This document shows positions 1 through 8,167 of a DNA stretch of 64,000 bases, one piece after another. This DNA comes from Pedobacter ginsengisoli (GTDB taxonomy: Bacteria; Bacteroidota; Bacteroidia; Sphingobacteriales; Sphingobacteriaceae): positions 930,001 through 994,000 of the forward strand of contig NZ_JASSYX010000001.1 in assembly GCF_030244015.1 (NCBI RefSeq), in the 5' to 3' direction. How positions within the stretch are numbered: position 1 is the stretch's first letter; each line of letters opens with the position of its first letter. The position numbers were made by a program, and so were the translations under genes. The notes beneath the pieces were generated by a model, which made no database searches, was not told the origin of the DNA, and saw only the letters and a program-made list of their open reading frames with translations.

Positions 1-174
1 TTTGGTCTCTTTGTAGATCCCAAAGCATAATGAATTTTCAACGGATCTTTTTACCACCTCAGGGGGAATACCCTTCGCCCAATAAGAATCGTTAGAAAGG
101 TAATGATGTATAGCCGCAACATCCAACAGTCGTTTATCATCAGAAAAGATGAAGCCATTTTCTTCAATCTCCAT
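1..174 (-). CDS. GNAT-family N-acetyltransferase, N-terminal part (cut by window edge)
   Basis: The minus strand reads openly from an ATG at 174 to the window edge, giving 58 residues that begin MEIEENGFIFSDDK and contain HHYLSNDSYWAKGIP and ENSLCFGIY. This pattern is typical of the start of small GNAT acetyltransferases, which transfer an acetyl group from acetyl-CoA to an amine; the acetyl-CoA binding motif lies beyond the edge. The start codon shares one base with the stop of the upstream yajQ gene (TAATG), so the two are probably translationally coupled. The substrate cannot be told. Confidence 0.7.
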   Translation of the reverse strand, partial: MEIEENGFIFSDDKRLLDVAAIHHYLSNDSYWAKGIPPEVVKRSVENSLCFGIYKETK

Positions 175-665
175 TAGCTCCTCATGTTGATGTATTGCAA
201 AGGCTGGCCGAAGTCTTCTTTTCGGCACAATGCGATCACTGCCTGCAGGTCGTCAATATTTTTGCTCTGTACACGTACCTGATCATCCATAATGGAGGCC
301 TGGGCCTTAGATCCGCTGGCTTTTATCTTCGCTACTATTTTCTTGGCCGTTTCTTTATCAATGCCTTCCTTTATAGAGACTTCCTTTCTGATCATATTTC
401 CGGAAGCATATTGCTCCTTTCCAAAGTCCAGGCTGCTGGCGTCCAGGTTCTGTTTGATCATTTTGGAGATAATGGCATCAGTAATGGCTTTCAGGCGCAT
501 ATCATCTTCAGTGACGATCGTGATGACATTGGTCTTCTTGTCATGATCTATCGTACTTTTAGACGAACTGAAGTCATAGCGGTTCAGAATTTCCTTTTTG
601 GCATTATTCATCGCATTGTCAAATGTTTGCGAATCCACCTTACTTACAATATCGAAACTGGGCAT
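174..665 (-). CDS. yajQ: YajQ family nucleotide-binding protein
   Basis: This 163-residue protein opens with MPSFDIVSKVDSQTFDNAMN and carries RYDFSSSKSTI and GKEQYASGNMIRKEVSIKEG, the conserved blocks of the YajQ/UPF0234 family; the length is the usual one. YajQ proteins are small cytoplasmic proteins of two similar alpha/beta domains that bind nucleotides; some Gram-negative members bind cyclic di-GMP and act with a transcription factor. Which ligand this one binds is not visible. It precedes a GNAT gene with a one-base overlap and is divergent from the H1-like gene. Confidence 0.9.
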   Translation of the reverse strand: MPSFDIVSKVDSQTFDNAMNNAKKEILNRYDFSSSKSTIDHDKKTNVITIVTEDDMRLKAITDAIISKMIKQNLDASSLDFGKEQYASGNMIRKEVSIKEGIDKETAKKIVAKIKASGSKAQASIMDDQVRVQSKNIDDLQAVIALCRKEDFGQPLQYINMRS

Positions 666-788
666 GATTATAGCTTTATAGTAAAAAATATATTATTTTT
701 AGGTAAATGTTCATTTTACCTGTACAAAAAAACGAAAATTATGTGAAACCATCACGTGTTTTCAGGTATAAAATAGAAATCAGAGCTT

Positions 789-1391
789 ATGAAAACCAAT
801 AAACCAAAAGTTGAAAAAAAAATTGCGAAGAAAGCAGCAAAAAAAGAACTTGAAAAAAGTCTTACTAAGAAATTCCTGGAGGCAGTTAAACACCTGGGAC
901 ATGATGCTGAACGAATAGGAAAGGATATAGAGATCGCAGGCAAGTTCGTAGCTAAGAAATTGTCAAAGAGATTTAAAAGCGTAAAATCCGCCGTTGAGAA
1001 TAAGATTGAAGAAGTAAACACTACCACCAGAGAAGCCGGCAAAAAGAGCGAAACCGTTAAAAAAAATGCTGTTAAGGGTGCTAAAAATGCAAAAAGAGTA
1101 GTTAAAAAAGCAGCTGCTAAAGCCAAACCAAGTGTACAAAGTGTTAAAGTTGCCGCAATTGCAACAGAAGAAAAGGCTGCCAAGGCGATTGCCAGGCCGG
1201 TAGCGAAAGCAGTTACGGCTGCGAAACCGGTAGCGCAGGCTGCAGTAAAAAAAGGCGCTGAAGTTAAAAGGAATGTAACAGCTGCGGTCAATACAGTGGC
1301 AGCCAAGGCACCGGTTAAAAAACCTGCGGTATCCAAACCTGCGGTATCCAAACCGGCAGCTAAAAAAACACAAGCGGCAAAAAAGAGCTAA
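789..1391 (+). CDS. Lys/Ala-rich histone H1-like protein
   Basis: The 200-residue product is built almost entirely of Lys, Ala, Val and Glu, with no hydrophobic core after an amphipathic stretch near residues 17-60 (ELEKSLTKKFLEAVKHLGHD). The second half is a run of KKAAAKAKP-like segments ending in PAVSKPAVSKPAAKK, encoded in part by a perfect 15-bp tandem repeat at 1320-1349. This is the composition of bacterial H1-like proteins (Hc1, AlgP type), which bind DNA or other polyanions through an unstructured basic tail. It lies 109 bases upstream of ppk1 on the same strand. Reading the other strand gives long hydrophobic frames that are composition artefacts. Confidence 0.75.
   Translation: MKTNKPKVEKKIAKKAAKKELEKSLTKKFLEAVKHLGHDAERIGKDIEIAGKFVAKKLSKRFKSVKSAVENKIEEVNTTTREAGKKSETVKKNAVKGAKNAKRVVKKAAAKAKPSVQSVKVAAIATEEKAAKAIARPVAKAVTAAKPVAQAAVKKGAEVKRNVTAAVNTVAAKAPVKKPAVSKPAVSKPAAKKTQAAKKS
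1320..1349 (+). repeat. 15-bp tandem repeat in the H1-like gene
   Basis: The unit AAACCTGCGGTATCC occurs twice without change at 1320-1334 and 1335-1349, and a third partial copy (AAACCGGCAG) follows. The period of 15 keeps the reading frame and encodes the repeated KPAVS pentapeptide, so slippage here would change tail length without a frameshift. Confidence 0.9.
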
Positions 1392-1500
1392 AAAAGTTAA
1401 AATTAATTTTATCTCTGAGCAATAATTAACAATTATTTAACAATAGAATGCGCAGTTTTGAGCGTTCCCGCCTTAAACGGGGATTCTTTCATCATTATAC

Positions 1501-3558
1501 ATGACAAAAAAAAAAGCACCGTTTCTAAACCGGGAGATCAGTTGGTTATATTTCAACGAGCGGGTCTTGCAGGAAGCTGCAGATGAAACAGTACCGCTTA
1601 TTGAACGTATAAAATTTCTATCTATCTTTTCATCCAATCTCGAAGAATTCTATAGGGTCAGGGTTGCAACTTTGAGCCGCCTGTCCAACCTGAACGATAA
1701 AACAAAAGCGCTTTTAGGCTTCAATCCTAAAAAGATGCTCAATGAGATCAAGAACATCGTAGTCAGGCAGGAACGTAAATTTGAGCTGTTGTTCCAGGCC
1801 ACCCTCATCAATGAACTGGCTCAAAACAGGATTTTTATCCTCAATGAAACCCAGTTGAATGTATCGAGAGGAGAATTTGTGCGGGAACACTTCAGGGACA
1901 GGATCCTATCGACCCTTGTCCCCATTATGCTGGATCTGGACAAACCCTTTCCTGAGCTGAAGGACAGGTACCTGTATTTCTTTGTGCGGCTGTCCAGAAA
2001 ATCAGCTAAGAAGAGCGAAAAATATGCACTGATAGAATTGCCGCCCGAACTTCCGAGGTTCCTGGTACTGCCTGAGACCAATGGATTAAAGTTCATTATC
2101 CTGGCAGAAGACATCATCAAATATTGCCTGGATGACATTTTTTATGTCTTTAATTATGACATCATAGATGCCTATTCCATACAGCTTACACGGGATGCAG
2201 AACTCGATATTGATAAAAACATCAGTGATAAATTTATCGATGAACTGAAAAGCAGCCTGGACAAGCGAAAGAAAGGCAAACCCATGCGTTTACTTTACGA
2301 CACAGAAATGCCTTTTGATATGCTGACTGTATTGGTCTCCAAATTAAAAATAGAAGCAGAAAGCCTGATGCCGGGCAACAGGTATCACAGGTTTGGGGAT
2401 TTTATCAAATTTCCAAATGTAGGAGCTAAAGAACTGGAATACACACCAAACGTACCATTAAAAGTTTCCGGCCTGCACCGCACCGAAAGTATCTTCAACA
2501 AACTGCATGAGCGCGATTACCTCATCAATCTCCCTTATCAATCTTACGACTATATCATCCTCTTTCTTCGCGAGGCCGCCATTGACCCGAAAGTTACGGA
2601 GATCAATATCACACTTTACCGGTTGGCAGAAAATTCCAGGGTCATCAACGCACTGATCAATGCGGCAAAAAACGGGAAAAAAGTAAATTGCCTGGTTGAA
2701 CTAAAAGCCAGATTTGACGAACAGGCGAATATCTTCTGGACCAGCAAACTGGAAGAAGAAGGCGTGCATGTCAATTACGGTCTTACCGACTATAAAGTAC
2801 ATTCCAAGATCTGTCTTGTCAAAAGAATAGAAAAAGGCAGGCCCGTGTATTACGCAAACCTGGCCACCGGTAATTTCAATGAAAAAACGGCCAAACTCTA
2901 CTGCGACCATAGTATTTTTACCGCGAAAAAAGAAATCACACATGACCTTATAAAACTGTTCGCAGCCCTCAACAAGCGGACAGTAGCAAAAGACTTTAAG
3001 CACCTGATCGTTTCTCCTTTAGACTCCAGGAATAAGATCTATGCATTGATCGACAGGGAGATCAAGTTTGCCAAACAAGGCAAACCCGCCTATATGATCC
3101 TCAAAGTAAACAGCCTCGCAGACGAGGGTGTAGTCGAAAAACTATATGAAGCCAGCAATGCAGGCGTAAAGATACGGCTCATTGTGCGTGGCATTTGCAC
3201 CCTGGTGCCGGGTGTGGAAGGCTTTAGTGAGAACATTACAGTGATCAGCATCATAGATAAATACCTTGAACACGCCAGGGTCTTCATTTTTGGTAATAAC
3301 CAGAAGGAAGAGATGTTCCTGTCCTCAGCCGATCTGATGAGCAGAAATTTTGAGCACAGGGTAGAGGTCGGTTTTCCGGTGCTGGACGAAGAAGTGTGTC
3401 ACGAGATCAGGGACATCATCGATTTCCAGCTGCAGGATAATGTAAAAGCCCGTGACATCACCAGGCTCAACAACAACAAATACCATAAGAACAGACTTTC
3501 CACAAAAGTACGCGCTCAGGTGCAAACCTATAATTACCTTAAGAACAAACACCAGTAA
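1501..3558 (+). CDS. ppk1: Polyphosphate kinase 1
   Basis: The 685-residue protein matches PPK1 along its length: an N-terminal domain with NREISWLYFNERVLQEA (residues 10-26), a middle domain, and two phospholipase-D-like C-terminal domains. The autophosphorylated histidine is expected at H434 in YKVHSKICLVKR, the second conserved histidine at H591 in YLEHARVFIFG, and ATGNFNEKTAKLY follows the first. PPK1 polymerises the gamma-phosphate of ATP into inorganic polyphosphate and can run in reverse. Its stop overlaps the start of ppx by one base (TAATG), so a synthetic and a degradative enzyme are made from one message. Confidence 0.97.
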   Translation: MTKKKAPFLNREISWLYFNERVLQEAADETVPLIERIKFLSIFSSNLEEFYRVRVATLSRLSNLNDKTKALLGFNPKKMLNEIKNIVVRQERKFELLFQATLINELAQNRIFILNETQLNVSRGEFVREHFRDRILSTLVPIMLDLDKPFPELKDRYLYFFVRLSRKSAKKSEKYALIELPPELPRFLVLPETNGLKFIILAEDIIKYCLDDIFYVFNYDIIDAYSIQLTRDAELDIDKNISDKFIDELKSSLDKRKKGKPMRLLYDTEMPFDMLTVLVSKLKIEAESLMPGNRYHRFGDFIKFPNVGAKELEYTPNVPLKVSGLHRTESIFNKLHERDYLINLPYQSYDYIILFLREAAIDPKVTEINITLYRLAENSRVINALINAAKNGKKVNCLVELKARFDEQANIFWTSKLEEEGVHVNYGLTDYKVHSKICLVKRIEKGRPVYYANLATGNFNEKTAKLYCDHSIFTAKKEITHDLIKLFAALNKRTVAKDFKHLIVSPLDSRNKIYALIDREIKFAKQGKPAYMILKVNSLADEGVVEKLYEASNAGVKIRLIVRGICTLVPGVEGFSENITVISIIDKYLEHARVFIFGNNQKEEMFLSSADLMSRNFEHRVEVGFPVLDEEVCHEIRDIIDFQLQDNVKARDITRLNNNKYHKNRLSTKVRAQVQTYNYLKNKHQ

Positions 3559-4454
3559 TGCTAAGATACGCCGCAATAGATATAGGTTCAAACGCAGTCA
3601 GGCTGCTCATCGCTGATATATCAGGTACAGAAGATGGTTTCAGCTTCAAAAAAAATACACTCATCCGCGTACCGCTGCGGCTGGGCGACGACGCATTTCT
3701 TGACCACCACATCTCAGACCGGAAGGTCGATGACCTGGTCAAAACCATGACTGCCTTTAAAAATCTCATGGATGTTTACCACGTATCAAAATACCTGGCC
3801 TGCGCAACATCAGCCATGCGGGAATCTGACAATGGCCAGGAAATCATCAGGAAGATAAAACAGGTCACAGATATTGATCTGGAGATCATAGCAGGTCAGC
3901 GGGAAGCCAATATCATTTACTCCAATCATATTGAGGAAAACCTGGACGCCAACAAAAGCTATCTTTATATCGATGTAGGCGGTGGCAGTACCGAACTTTC
4001 TGTATTCGTCAACAAAGTTCCTGTAGCCTCTAAATCATTTGACATCGGAACCATCCGTATCCTCGACAACCAGGACAAAGATGAAACCTGGGAAGACATG
4101 AAGCAATGGGCAAAAAAACATACCAAATCTCTGAAGAATGTAGCAGGGATAGGTACGGGCGGCAACATCAATAAACTCTTCAGGATGTCCGGTGAGAAAG
4201 AAGGGACGCCCTTATCCTTCATCAAACTAAAAGGAATGCACAATGAACTGAACAACCATTCCCTGAAAGAAAGGATCAGCATTTACGGCCTCAATCCCGA
4301 TCGTGCAGATGTAATCGTTCCTGCATGCGAAATCTACATCACGCTGATGAAATGGACCGGTATCAAACAGATCTACGTGCCCAAAGTGGGTATGGTCGAC
4401 GGCATCATCAACCTGCTGATCGAAGAAAACCTAAGCCCTGTATCCTATAAATAA
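3558..4454 (+). CDS. ppx: Exopolyphosphatase, Ppx/GppA family
   Basis: This 298-residue protein has the actin/hsp70-like fold signature: phosphate loop 1 AAIDIGSNAVRLLI near the N-terminus and DVGGGSTELSVF in the middle, then GTGGNINKLF. Ppx enzymes remove terminal phosphate from polyphosphate, and GppA enzymes hydrolyse pppGpp; the short form without a C-terminal HD domain and the fused position behind ppk1 favour polyphosphate. The last 10 bases overlap the end of the convergent phosphopantetheinyl transferase gene, leaving no room for an ordinary intergenic terminator. Confidence 0.92.
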   Translation: MLRYAAIDIGSNAVRLLIADISGTEDGFSFKKNTLIRVPLRLGDDAFLDHHISDRKVDDLVKTMTAFKNLMDVYHVSKYLACATSAMRESDNGQEIIRKIKQVTDIDLEIIAGQREANIIYSNHIEENLDANKSYLYIDVGGGSTELSVFVNKVPVASKSFDIGTIRILDNQDKDETWEDMKQWAKKHTKSLKNVAGIGTGGNINKLFRMSGEKEGTPLSFIKLKGMHNELNNHSLKERISIYGLNPDRADVIVPACEIYITLMKWTGIKQIYVPKVGMVDGIINLLIEENLSPVSYK

Positions 4455-4906
4455 GCAAGCGCGAGATACCTGCCGTGGTGGCTTACAGACTGCGGGTTTG
4501 AGATCCTGTATTCCTTGTGATAATCCATTATTTTGACAGATGCCCTGTCCAGCTCATCTTCCTGATCTGCCGCCAGTGTATGAATATAATCTTCACTGAT
4601 CTGACTTTGAGTGTAGTAGAGCAGCCCGTCACACAGCACATTTCCTGTAGCCTTGTTGTTGTGAATGATCAGGTTCTTGCAGACCAGTTTCACAGGAGCA
4701 AACAAACGCAGCTTCGTCTCTCTTGAATTGATCTTATAAGCCGATTCCTTCATGCTCCACAAGAGCCAGACCATTGTAGGAGGCTGGATGTCTGAAGAGA
4801 TCAGGAACTGCTCCTCCGGGGTAAAAAGCTTATCCAGAAAACCATTTCTTTGCCAGTTGCTGTCTTTGGCGGCCTGCATCAGGTCCACAATATCATTGCC
4901 TATCAT
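4445..4906 (-). CDS. 4'-phosphopantetheinyl transferase superfamily protein
   Basis: The 153-residue product starts MIGNDIVDL and has WSMKESAYK at residues 50-58. These are the two signature blocks of phosphopantetheinyl transferases, with Asp5 and Glu54 as likely magnesium ligands. The enzyme moves phosphopantetheine from CoA to the serine of a carrier protein. Its start overlaps the stop of the upstream acyl carrier protein gene by four bases (ATGA), so a dedicated carrier-activating pair is likely. It is the last gene of the biosynthetic cluster that runs from 10004. Confidence 0.85.
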   Translation of the reverse strand: MIGNDIVDLMQAAKDSNWQRNGFLDKLFTPEEQFLISSDIQPPTMVWLLWSMKESAYKINSRETKLRLFAPVKLVCKNLIIHNNKATGNVLCDGLLYYTQSQISEDYIHTLAADQEDELDRASVKIMDYHKEYRISNPQSVSHHGRYLALAYL

Positions 4907-5157
4907 TGTTGTACCAGTTTAGTTTCTATGATGTCTATCGATGCGCCTACATTAAGCATCTTTTCCATAGAAAGGTTGTCAATGACGATACCAAATTCCT
5001 CTTCCACATCCAAAACGATATCCACCAGATTTGCCGAATTGATCCTGAGGTCCTTTATGAAATCTGTAGCCTCATTCAGATTTTCCAGTTGGTCTTTGTC
5101 TTCCACATAAGTTGATACTATCGGTTTCAGACGTGCTATTATTTCTTCTCTATCCAT
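4903..5157 (-). CDS. Acyl carrier protein of the type III PKS cluster
   Basis: This 84-residue acidic protein has the acyl carrier protein pattern: helix 1, a loop, then LRINSANLVDIVLDVEEEFGI leading helix 2, and IDNLSMEKMLNV for helix 3. The expected phosphopantetheine site is Ser41. The usual Asp-Ser-Leu around it is Asn-Ser-Ala here, which marks it as a specialised carrier and not the housekeeping AcpP. The gene is squeezed between the ketosynthase (stop one base upstream) and the phosphopantetheinyl transferase (4-base overlap). Confidence 0.87.
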   Translation of the reverse strand: MDREEIIARLKPIVSTYVEDKDQLENLNEATDFIKDLRINSANLVDIVLDVEEEFGIVIDNLSMEKMLNVGASIDIIETKLVQQ

Positions 5158-6429
5158 TTAACTGTACTTTTTAAAGATCACACAGGCATTCACATCACCA
5201 AAACCAAAGCTGGCCTTCGCTACAATGTTCAGGTCTGTACTGATCATTTTTTGAGGAATCCTGACCTCATCTACCATTGTCATTATTTCAGCGTTCAAAT
5301 CCTCGCAGTTCACATTCGGAAATATAAATCCATGGTGCAGCTGCAATACAGATGCCACACTTTCTATACTTCCTGCAGCGCTCAGACAGTGCCCTACGGC
5401 AGACTTCAAAGAATTGATATAAGGAAAATCAATGCCGCTTCTTCCCAGAGCTTCACACCAGTTGCGGATCTCCACAGCGTCCTTGCTTGTCGCTGTCAGA
5501 TGGCCATTTATGGCATTTACCTCAGCCGCACTTATCCCCGCATCCGCCAGCGCATTTTTGATACAGCGCTGTACAGCCGAAGGATTTGGCGCAGTCATGG
5601 TCCCGACACCTTTTTGTCCGCCCGAGTTGATGTGCCCGCCCAGCACTTCCGCATAAATTACAGCACCCCGCCGCAAGGCACTTTCCAATGATTCCAGTAT
5701 CAATGCCCCCGCGCCACTTGCCGGTACAAAACCACTCGCCGTCGCACTCATCGGTCTCGAGCCTTTTTCCGGATCAGCATTGTGTTTATAGGTGCAAACT
5801 TTCATGGCGTCAAATCCACCCCATACATAAGGCCCGCCGTCACTTGTACTGCCGCAGAGCATTCTCAGTGCCCTGCCACATTTGATGCGCTCATAAGCCA
5901 TTAAAATGCTTTCAGCGCCGGTCGTACACGCGGATGAGTTTGTAGTCACCTGGTTTCCCAGTCCCAGCTTGCCGCCCAAAAAAGCGCTGATACCGCTTGC
6001 CATCGTCTGGACTACCGCTGTACTGCCCAGCTTGCGGATCTGCAGGTCATCAATTTTATAAACAGACTCCCTGAATTTGTCAATCCCCGAAGTCCCCGCA
6101 CCAAATACGGTACCACTGTCCCAATCGGGTTCTTCACCAGCGGAAACAGGGAGTCCAGCATCCTTCCAGGCGTCCATCCCGGCTATAACTCCATAAAGAA
6201 TGCCCGTGCTGTTCAGGCTTTTAAGCTCCAGTTCAGAAAAATACTGCGCAGCAAGCTCAGCAGAAACCGAAGGCTTTCCTGCGATCTGGCAGGAAAACAG
6301 CAAACGCTCCAGTTCCGGATCATGTTTAATTCCCGAATGTCCGTTTTTCAGGGCTTCAGTAAACAATGGCAAGCCCACCCCATTGGGGGCCACCACACCT
6401 AATCCGGTAATTACGACCCTGTTATGCAT
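5158..6429 (-). CDS. Beta-ketoacyl-ACP synthase (FabF/KAS II type)
   Basis: The 423-residue thiolase-fold condensing enzyme keeps a full Cys-His-His triad: C168 in NSSACTTGAES, H310 in INGHLTATSKDAVE and H347 in KSAVGHCLSAAGS. It condenses malonyl-ACP with an acyl chain. The length and the glycine-rich ending ASFGFGDVNACVIFKKY fit FabF-type enzymes. It overlaps the dehydratase gene upstream by 8 bases and abuts the ACP gene. In this context it probably builds or extends the acyl starter used by the type III polyketide synthase; that role is inferred. Confidence 0.92.
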   Translation of the reverse strand: MHNRVVITGLGVVAPNGVGLPLFTEALKNGHSGIKHDPELERLLFSCQIAGKPSVSAELAAQYFSELELKSLNSTGILYGVIAGMDAWKDAGLPVSAGEEPDWDSGTVFGAGTSGIDKFRESVYKIDDLQIRKLGSTAVVQTMASGISAFLGGKLGLGNQVTTNSSACTTGAESILMAYERIKCGRALRMLCGSTSDGGPYVWGGFDAMKVCTYKHNADPEKGSRPMSATASGFVPASGAGALILESLESALRRGAVIYAEVLGGHINSGGQKGVGTMTAPNPSAVQRCIKNALADAGISAAEVNAINGHLTATSKDAVEIRNWCEALGRSGIDFPYINSLKSAVGHCLSAAGSIESVASVLQLHHGFIFPNVNCEDLNAEIMTMVDEVRIPQKMISTDLNIVAKASFGFGDVNACVIFKKYS

Positions 6430-6868
6430 TCATTTTATTAGTCACCATACCTGCTATTGTGCCTTTGCACACTACATCACCCGCGGCATTGATCATTTGA
6501 ACAGTACAGTTTAATTTCTTGAAACGGAAATATACTTTTTCTGCTTCCACTCTTACCTTTTCACCCGGAAACACCGGTTTCATAAAATCGATAGCCGTAG
6601 AAGTCAGCATGACATGTCCCGGCATTCCGCCTTCAGCACTGCCGGATAAATAGATGCCCAGGCATACCAGGCCGATCTGGGCCATAGTTTCCGTCAGAAT
6701 CACACCCGGAGTCACCGGACTGTCTTTAAAGTGACCTTGATAAAAGTCCAGACCTGCATCAAAAGTATAAGTCCCGATTGCCCTGTTCTCATCAATTTCC
6801 AGCAGTTCATCTACAAACAGAAAAGGCTTTGAATAGGGCAGGTGTGCTAAAATTTCTTCTTTATTCAT
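6422..6868 (-). CDS. 3-hydroxyacyl-ACP dehydratase, FabZ-like hotdog protein
   Basis: The 148-residue protein has the FabZ hotdog layout: LPYSKPFLFVDELLEI at residues 10-25, then YQGHFKDSPVTPGVILTETMAQIGL, with catalytic H46 (GHF) and E60. Such enzymes dehydrate 3-hydroxyacyl-ACP to trans-2-enoyl-ACP. It overlaps the ketosynthase start by 8 bases, so the two are translated together. No ketoreductase or enoyl reductase gene is in the cluster, so those steps would have to come from the housekeeping fatty acid pathway, or this protein may act only as a thioesterase-like hotdog. Confidence 0.85.
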   Translation of the reverse strand: MNKEEILAHLPYSKPFLFVDELLEIDENRAIGTYTFDAGLDFYQGHFKDSPVTPGVILTETMAQIGLVCLGIYLSGSAEGGMPGHVMLTSTAIDFMKPVFPGEKVRVEAEKVYFRFKKLNCTVQMINAAGDVVCKGTIAGMVTNKMNA

Positions 6869-7016
6869 GTTTAAAATTAATGTTCATTTAATATCGGACT
6901 TGCAGCGCACTAAAGTATTTATTTTAATCGTGATTTCACTATCGTCCCTGCCATTGTTGTTCCCGCCACCGTTGCCGCCTTCATGTACCCGTGCCAGTTA
7001 CCGCCGTTGCTACTGT

Positions 7017-7090
7017 CGTCATTGCGAGGAGTTCTTCACGACGAAGCAATCTCAGCTGGTCCGGAGATTGCCCTGTACCTCGCAATGACG
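7017..7090. repeat. REP-like imperfect palindrome
   Basis: The arm CGTCATTGCGAGG (7017-7029) is perfectly inverted as CCTCGCAATGACG (7078-7090). Inside it a second pair, GCAATCTC (7046-7053) and GAGATTGC (7064-7071), is also perfect. The whole can fold as one long two-part hairpin. The CGTCATTGCGAGG core is the same as that of dispersed repetitive extragenic palindromes seen in many bacterial genomes. It sits in the 237-base gap between the polyketide synthase and the dehydratase, where it could limit read-through or protect mRNA ends. Confidence 0.85.
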
Positions 7091-7105
7091 GGAACTATAT
7101 GCCGT

Positions 7106-8158
7106 TCACCACTTCAGCAATATACGCTGCGCGGAAAATCCCGGTCCGAAGCTCAGCATCAAACCGATATCTCCGGCAGCGGATTTTCCTGACATATACC
7201 TTTCCAGCACATACAATACAGTCGCACTCGACATATTGCCATAAAGCCGCAAAACGTCCTTCGTATCATCGATGTTCTTGCCCAGGCTACCAAACAGACC
7301 CTCCACAAGCTGTACAATTTTTTTTCCCCCCGGATGAAAGATCAGGTGGTCTACCTCAGCAATGGTCAATCCATGTTTTGCCAGAAACGGGTGGATGATG
7401 TCCGGAAAATTTGCATCAATAGTTTCGGGAACAGCAACATCCAGTACCATTTGCAGGCCGCTGTTGACCAGTTTAAATCCCATTAACTGTTCCGCATCAT
7501 AAAAATGATACATTTCCTCAGCAATGATTTCCGGCCCCTCATCATCAGCATGTGAGGACAACAGCACACAAGCCGCACCATCACCAAATATGGCCGCACT
7601 GACCACATTCACCATCGAATAGTCATTCAGCTGAAAAGTAGCCGTAGGCGATTCATAAGCAATCACAGCCGCCCGCTTTCCGGGATTAGCCTGCAAGAAA
7701 TTCTTTGCGTAGATCATACCCGATACCCCGGCTGCGCAGCCCATTTCTGTTACCGGCAAACGTACAATGTCCTGGCGCAAACCCAGTATATTGATGAGGT
7801 AGGCATCCAGAGAAGGGATCATAATGCCCGTGCAGCTCACTGTAATGATATAATCAAGATCCGCAGGCGCCCAGCCAGCCTTTTCCAGTGTCTGCCGCAG
7901 GCAGGCACCTGCCAGCTTAATTCCCTCCCTGACATAAATATCATTCCGTTCCTCAAATGAGCTCGGCGCAAACACTTCCTCCGGCGACATGACCGAATAC
8001 CGCTGCTCAACCCCCGCATTTTCAAAGATCTTGATCACCTTTTTGACAAAGCGGTCATCCTGCCCCTCCAGCCAGCCCCTTAAATACGGAATGATCTCCG
8101 CGGTTTTTCTTGAATATTGGGGCAGCAGCTTTGAAACAGTCTTTATCTTAACGCTCAT
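7106..8158 (-). CDS. Type III polyketide synthase
   Basis: The product, 350 residues from the ATG at 8158, is a chalcone/stilbene-synthase-fold enzyme with the full catalytic triad: Cys141 in EMGCAAGVSGM, His275 in FHPGGKKIV and Asn308 in LYGNMSSAT, plus the SFGPGFSAQ loop near the C-terminus. Such enzymes extend an acyl-CoA or acyl-ACP starter with malonyl-CoA and cyclise the chain to pyrones or resorcinols. An in-frame TTG at 8167 directly after the methyltransferase stop would add three residues; the ATG is preferred. It is flanked by a methyltransferase and an FAD oxidoreductase, the same trio of functions as the Streptomyces srsABC phenolic-lipid operon. Confidence 0.93.
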   Translation of the reverse strand: MSVKIKTVSKLLPQYSRKTAEIIPYLRGWLEGQDDRFVKKVIKIFENAGVEQRYSVMSPEEVFAPSSFEERNDIYVREGIKLAGACLRQTLEKAGWAPADLDYIITVSCTGIMIPSLDAYLINILGLRQDIVRLPVTEMGCAAGVSGMIYAKNFLQANPGKRAAVIAYESPTATFQLNDYSMVNVVSAAIFGDGAACVLLSSHADDEGPEIIAEEMYHFYDAEQLMGFKLVNSGLQMVLDVAVPETIDANFPDIIHPFLAKHGLTIAEVDHLIFHPGGKKIVQLVEGLFGSLGKNIDDTKDVLRLYGNMSSATVLYVLERYMSGKSAAGDIGLMLSFGPGFSAQRILLKW

Positions 8159-8167
8159 AGAAAACAA

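Noticed and set aside
752-1373. Long hydrophobic Ala/Phe-rich reading frames on the minus strand
   Set aside because: They mirror the Lys/Ala-rich H1-like gene on the plus strand and arise from its codon composition; no start context or family pattern supports them.
4445-4454. Fusion or frameshift between the exopolyphosphatase and phosphopantetheinyl transferase genes
   Set aside because: The genes are on opposite strands and simply overlap at their 3' ends; both proteins are complete.
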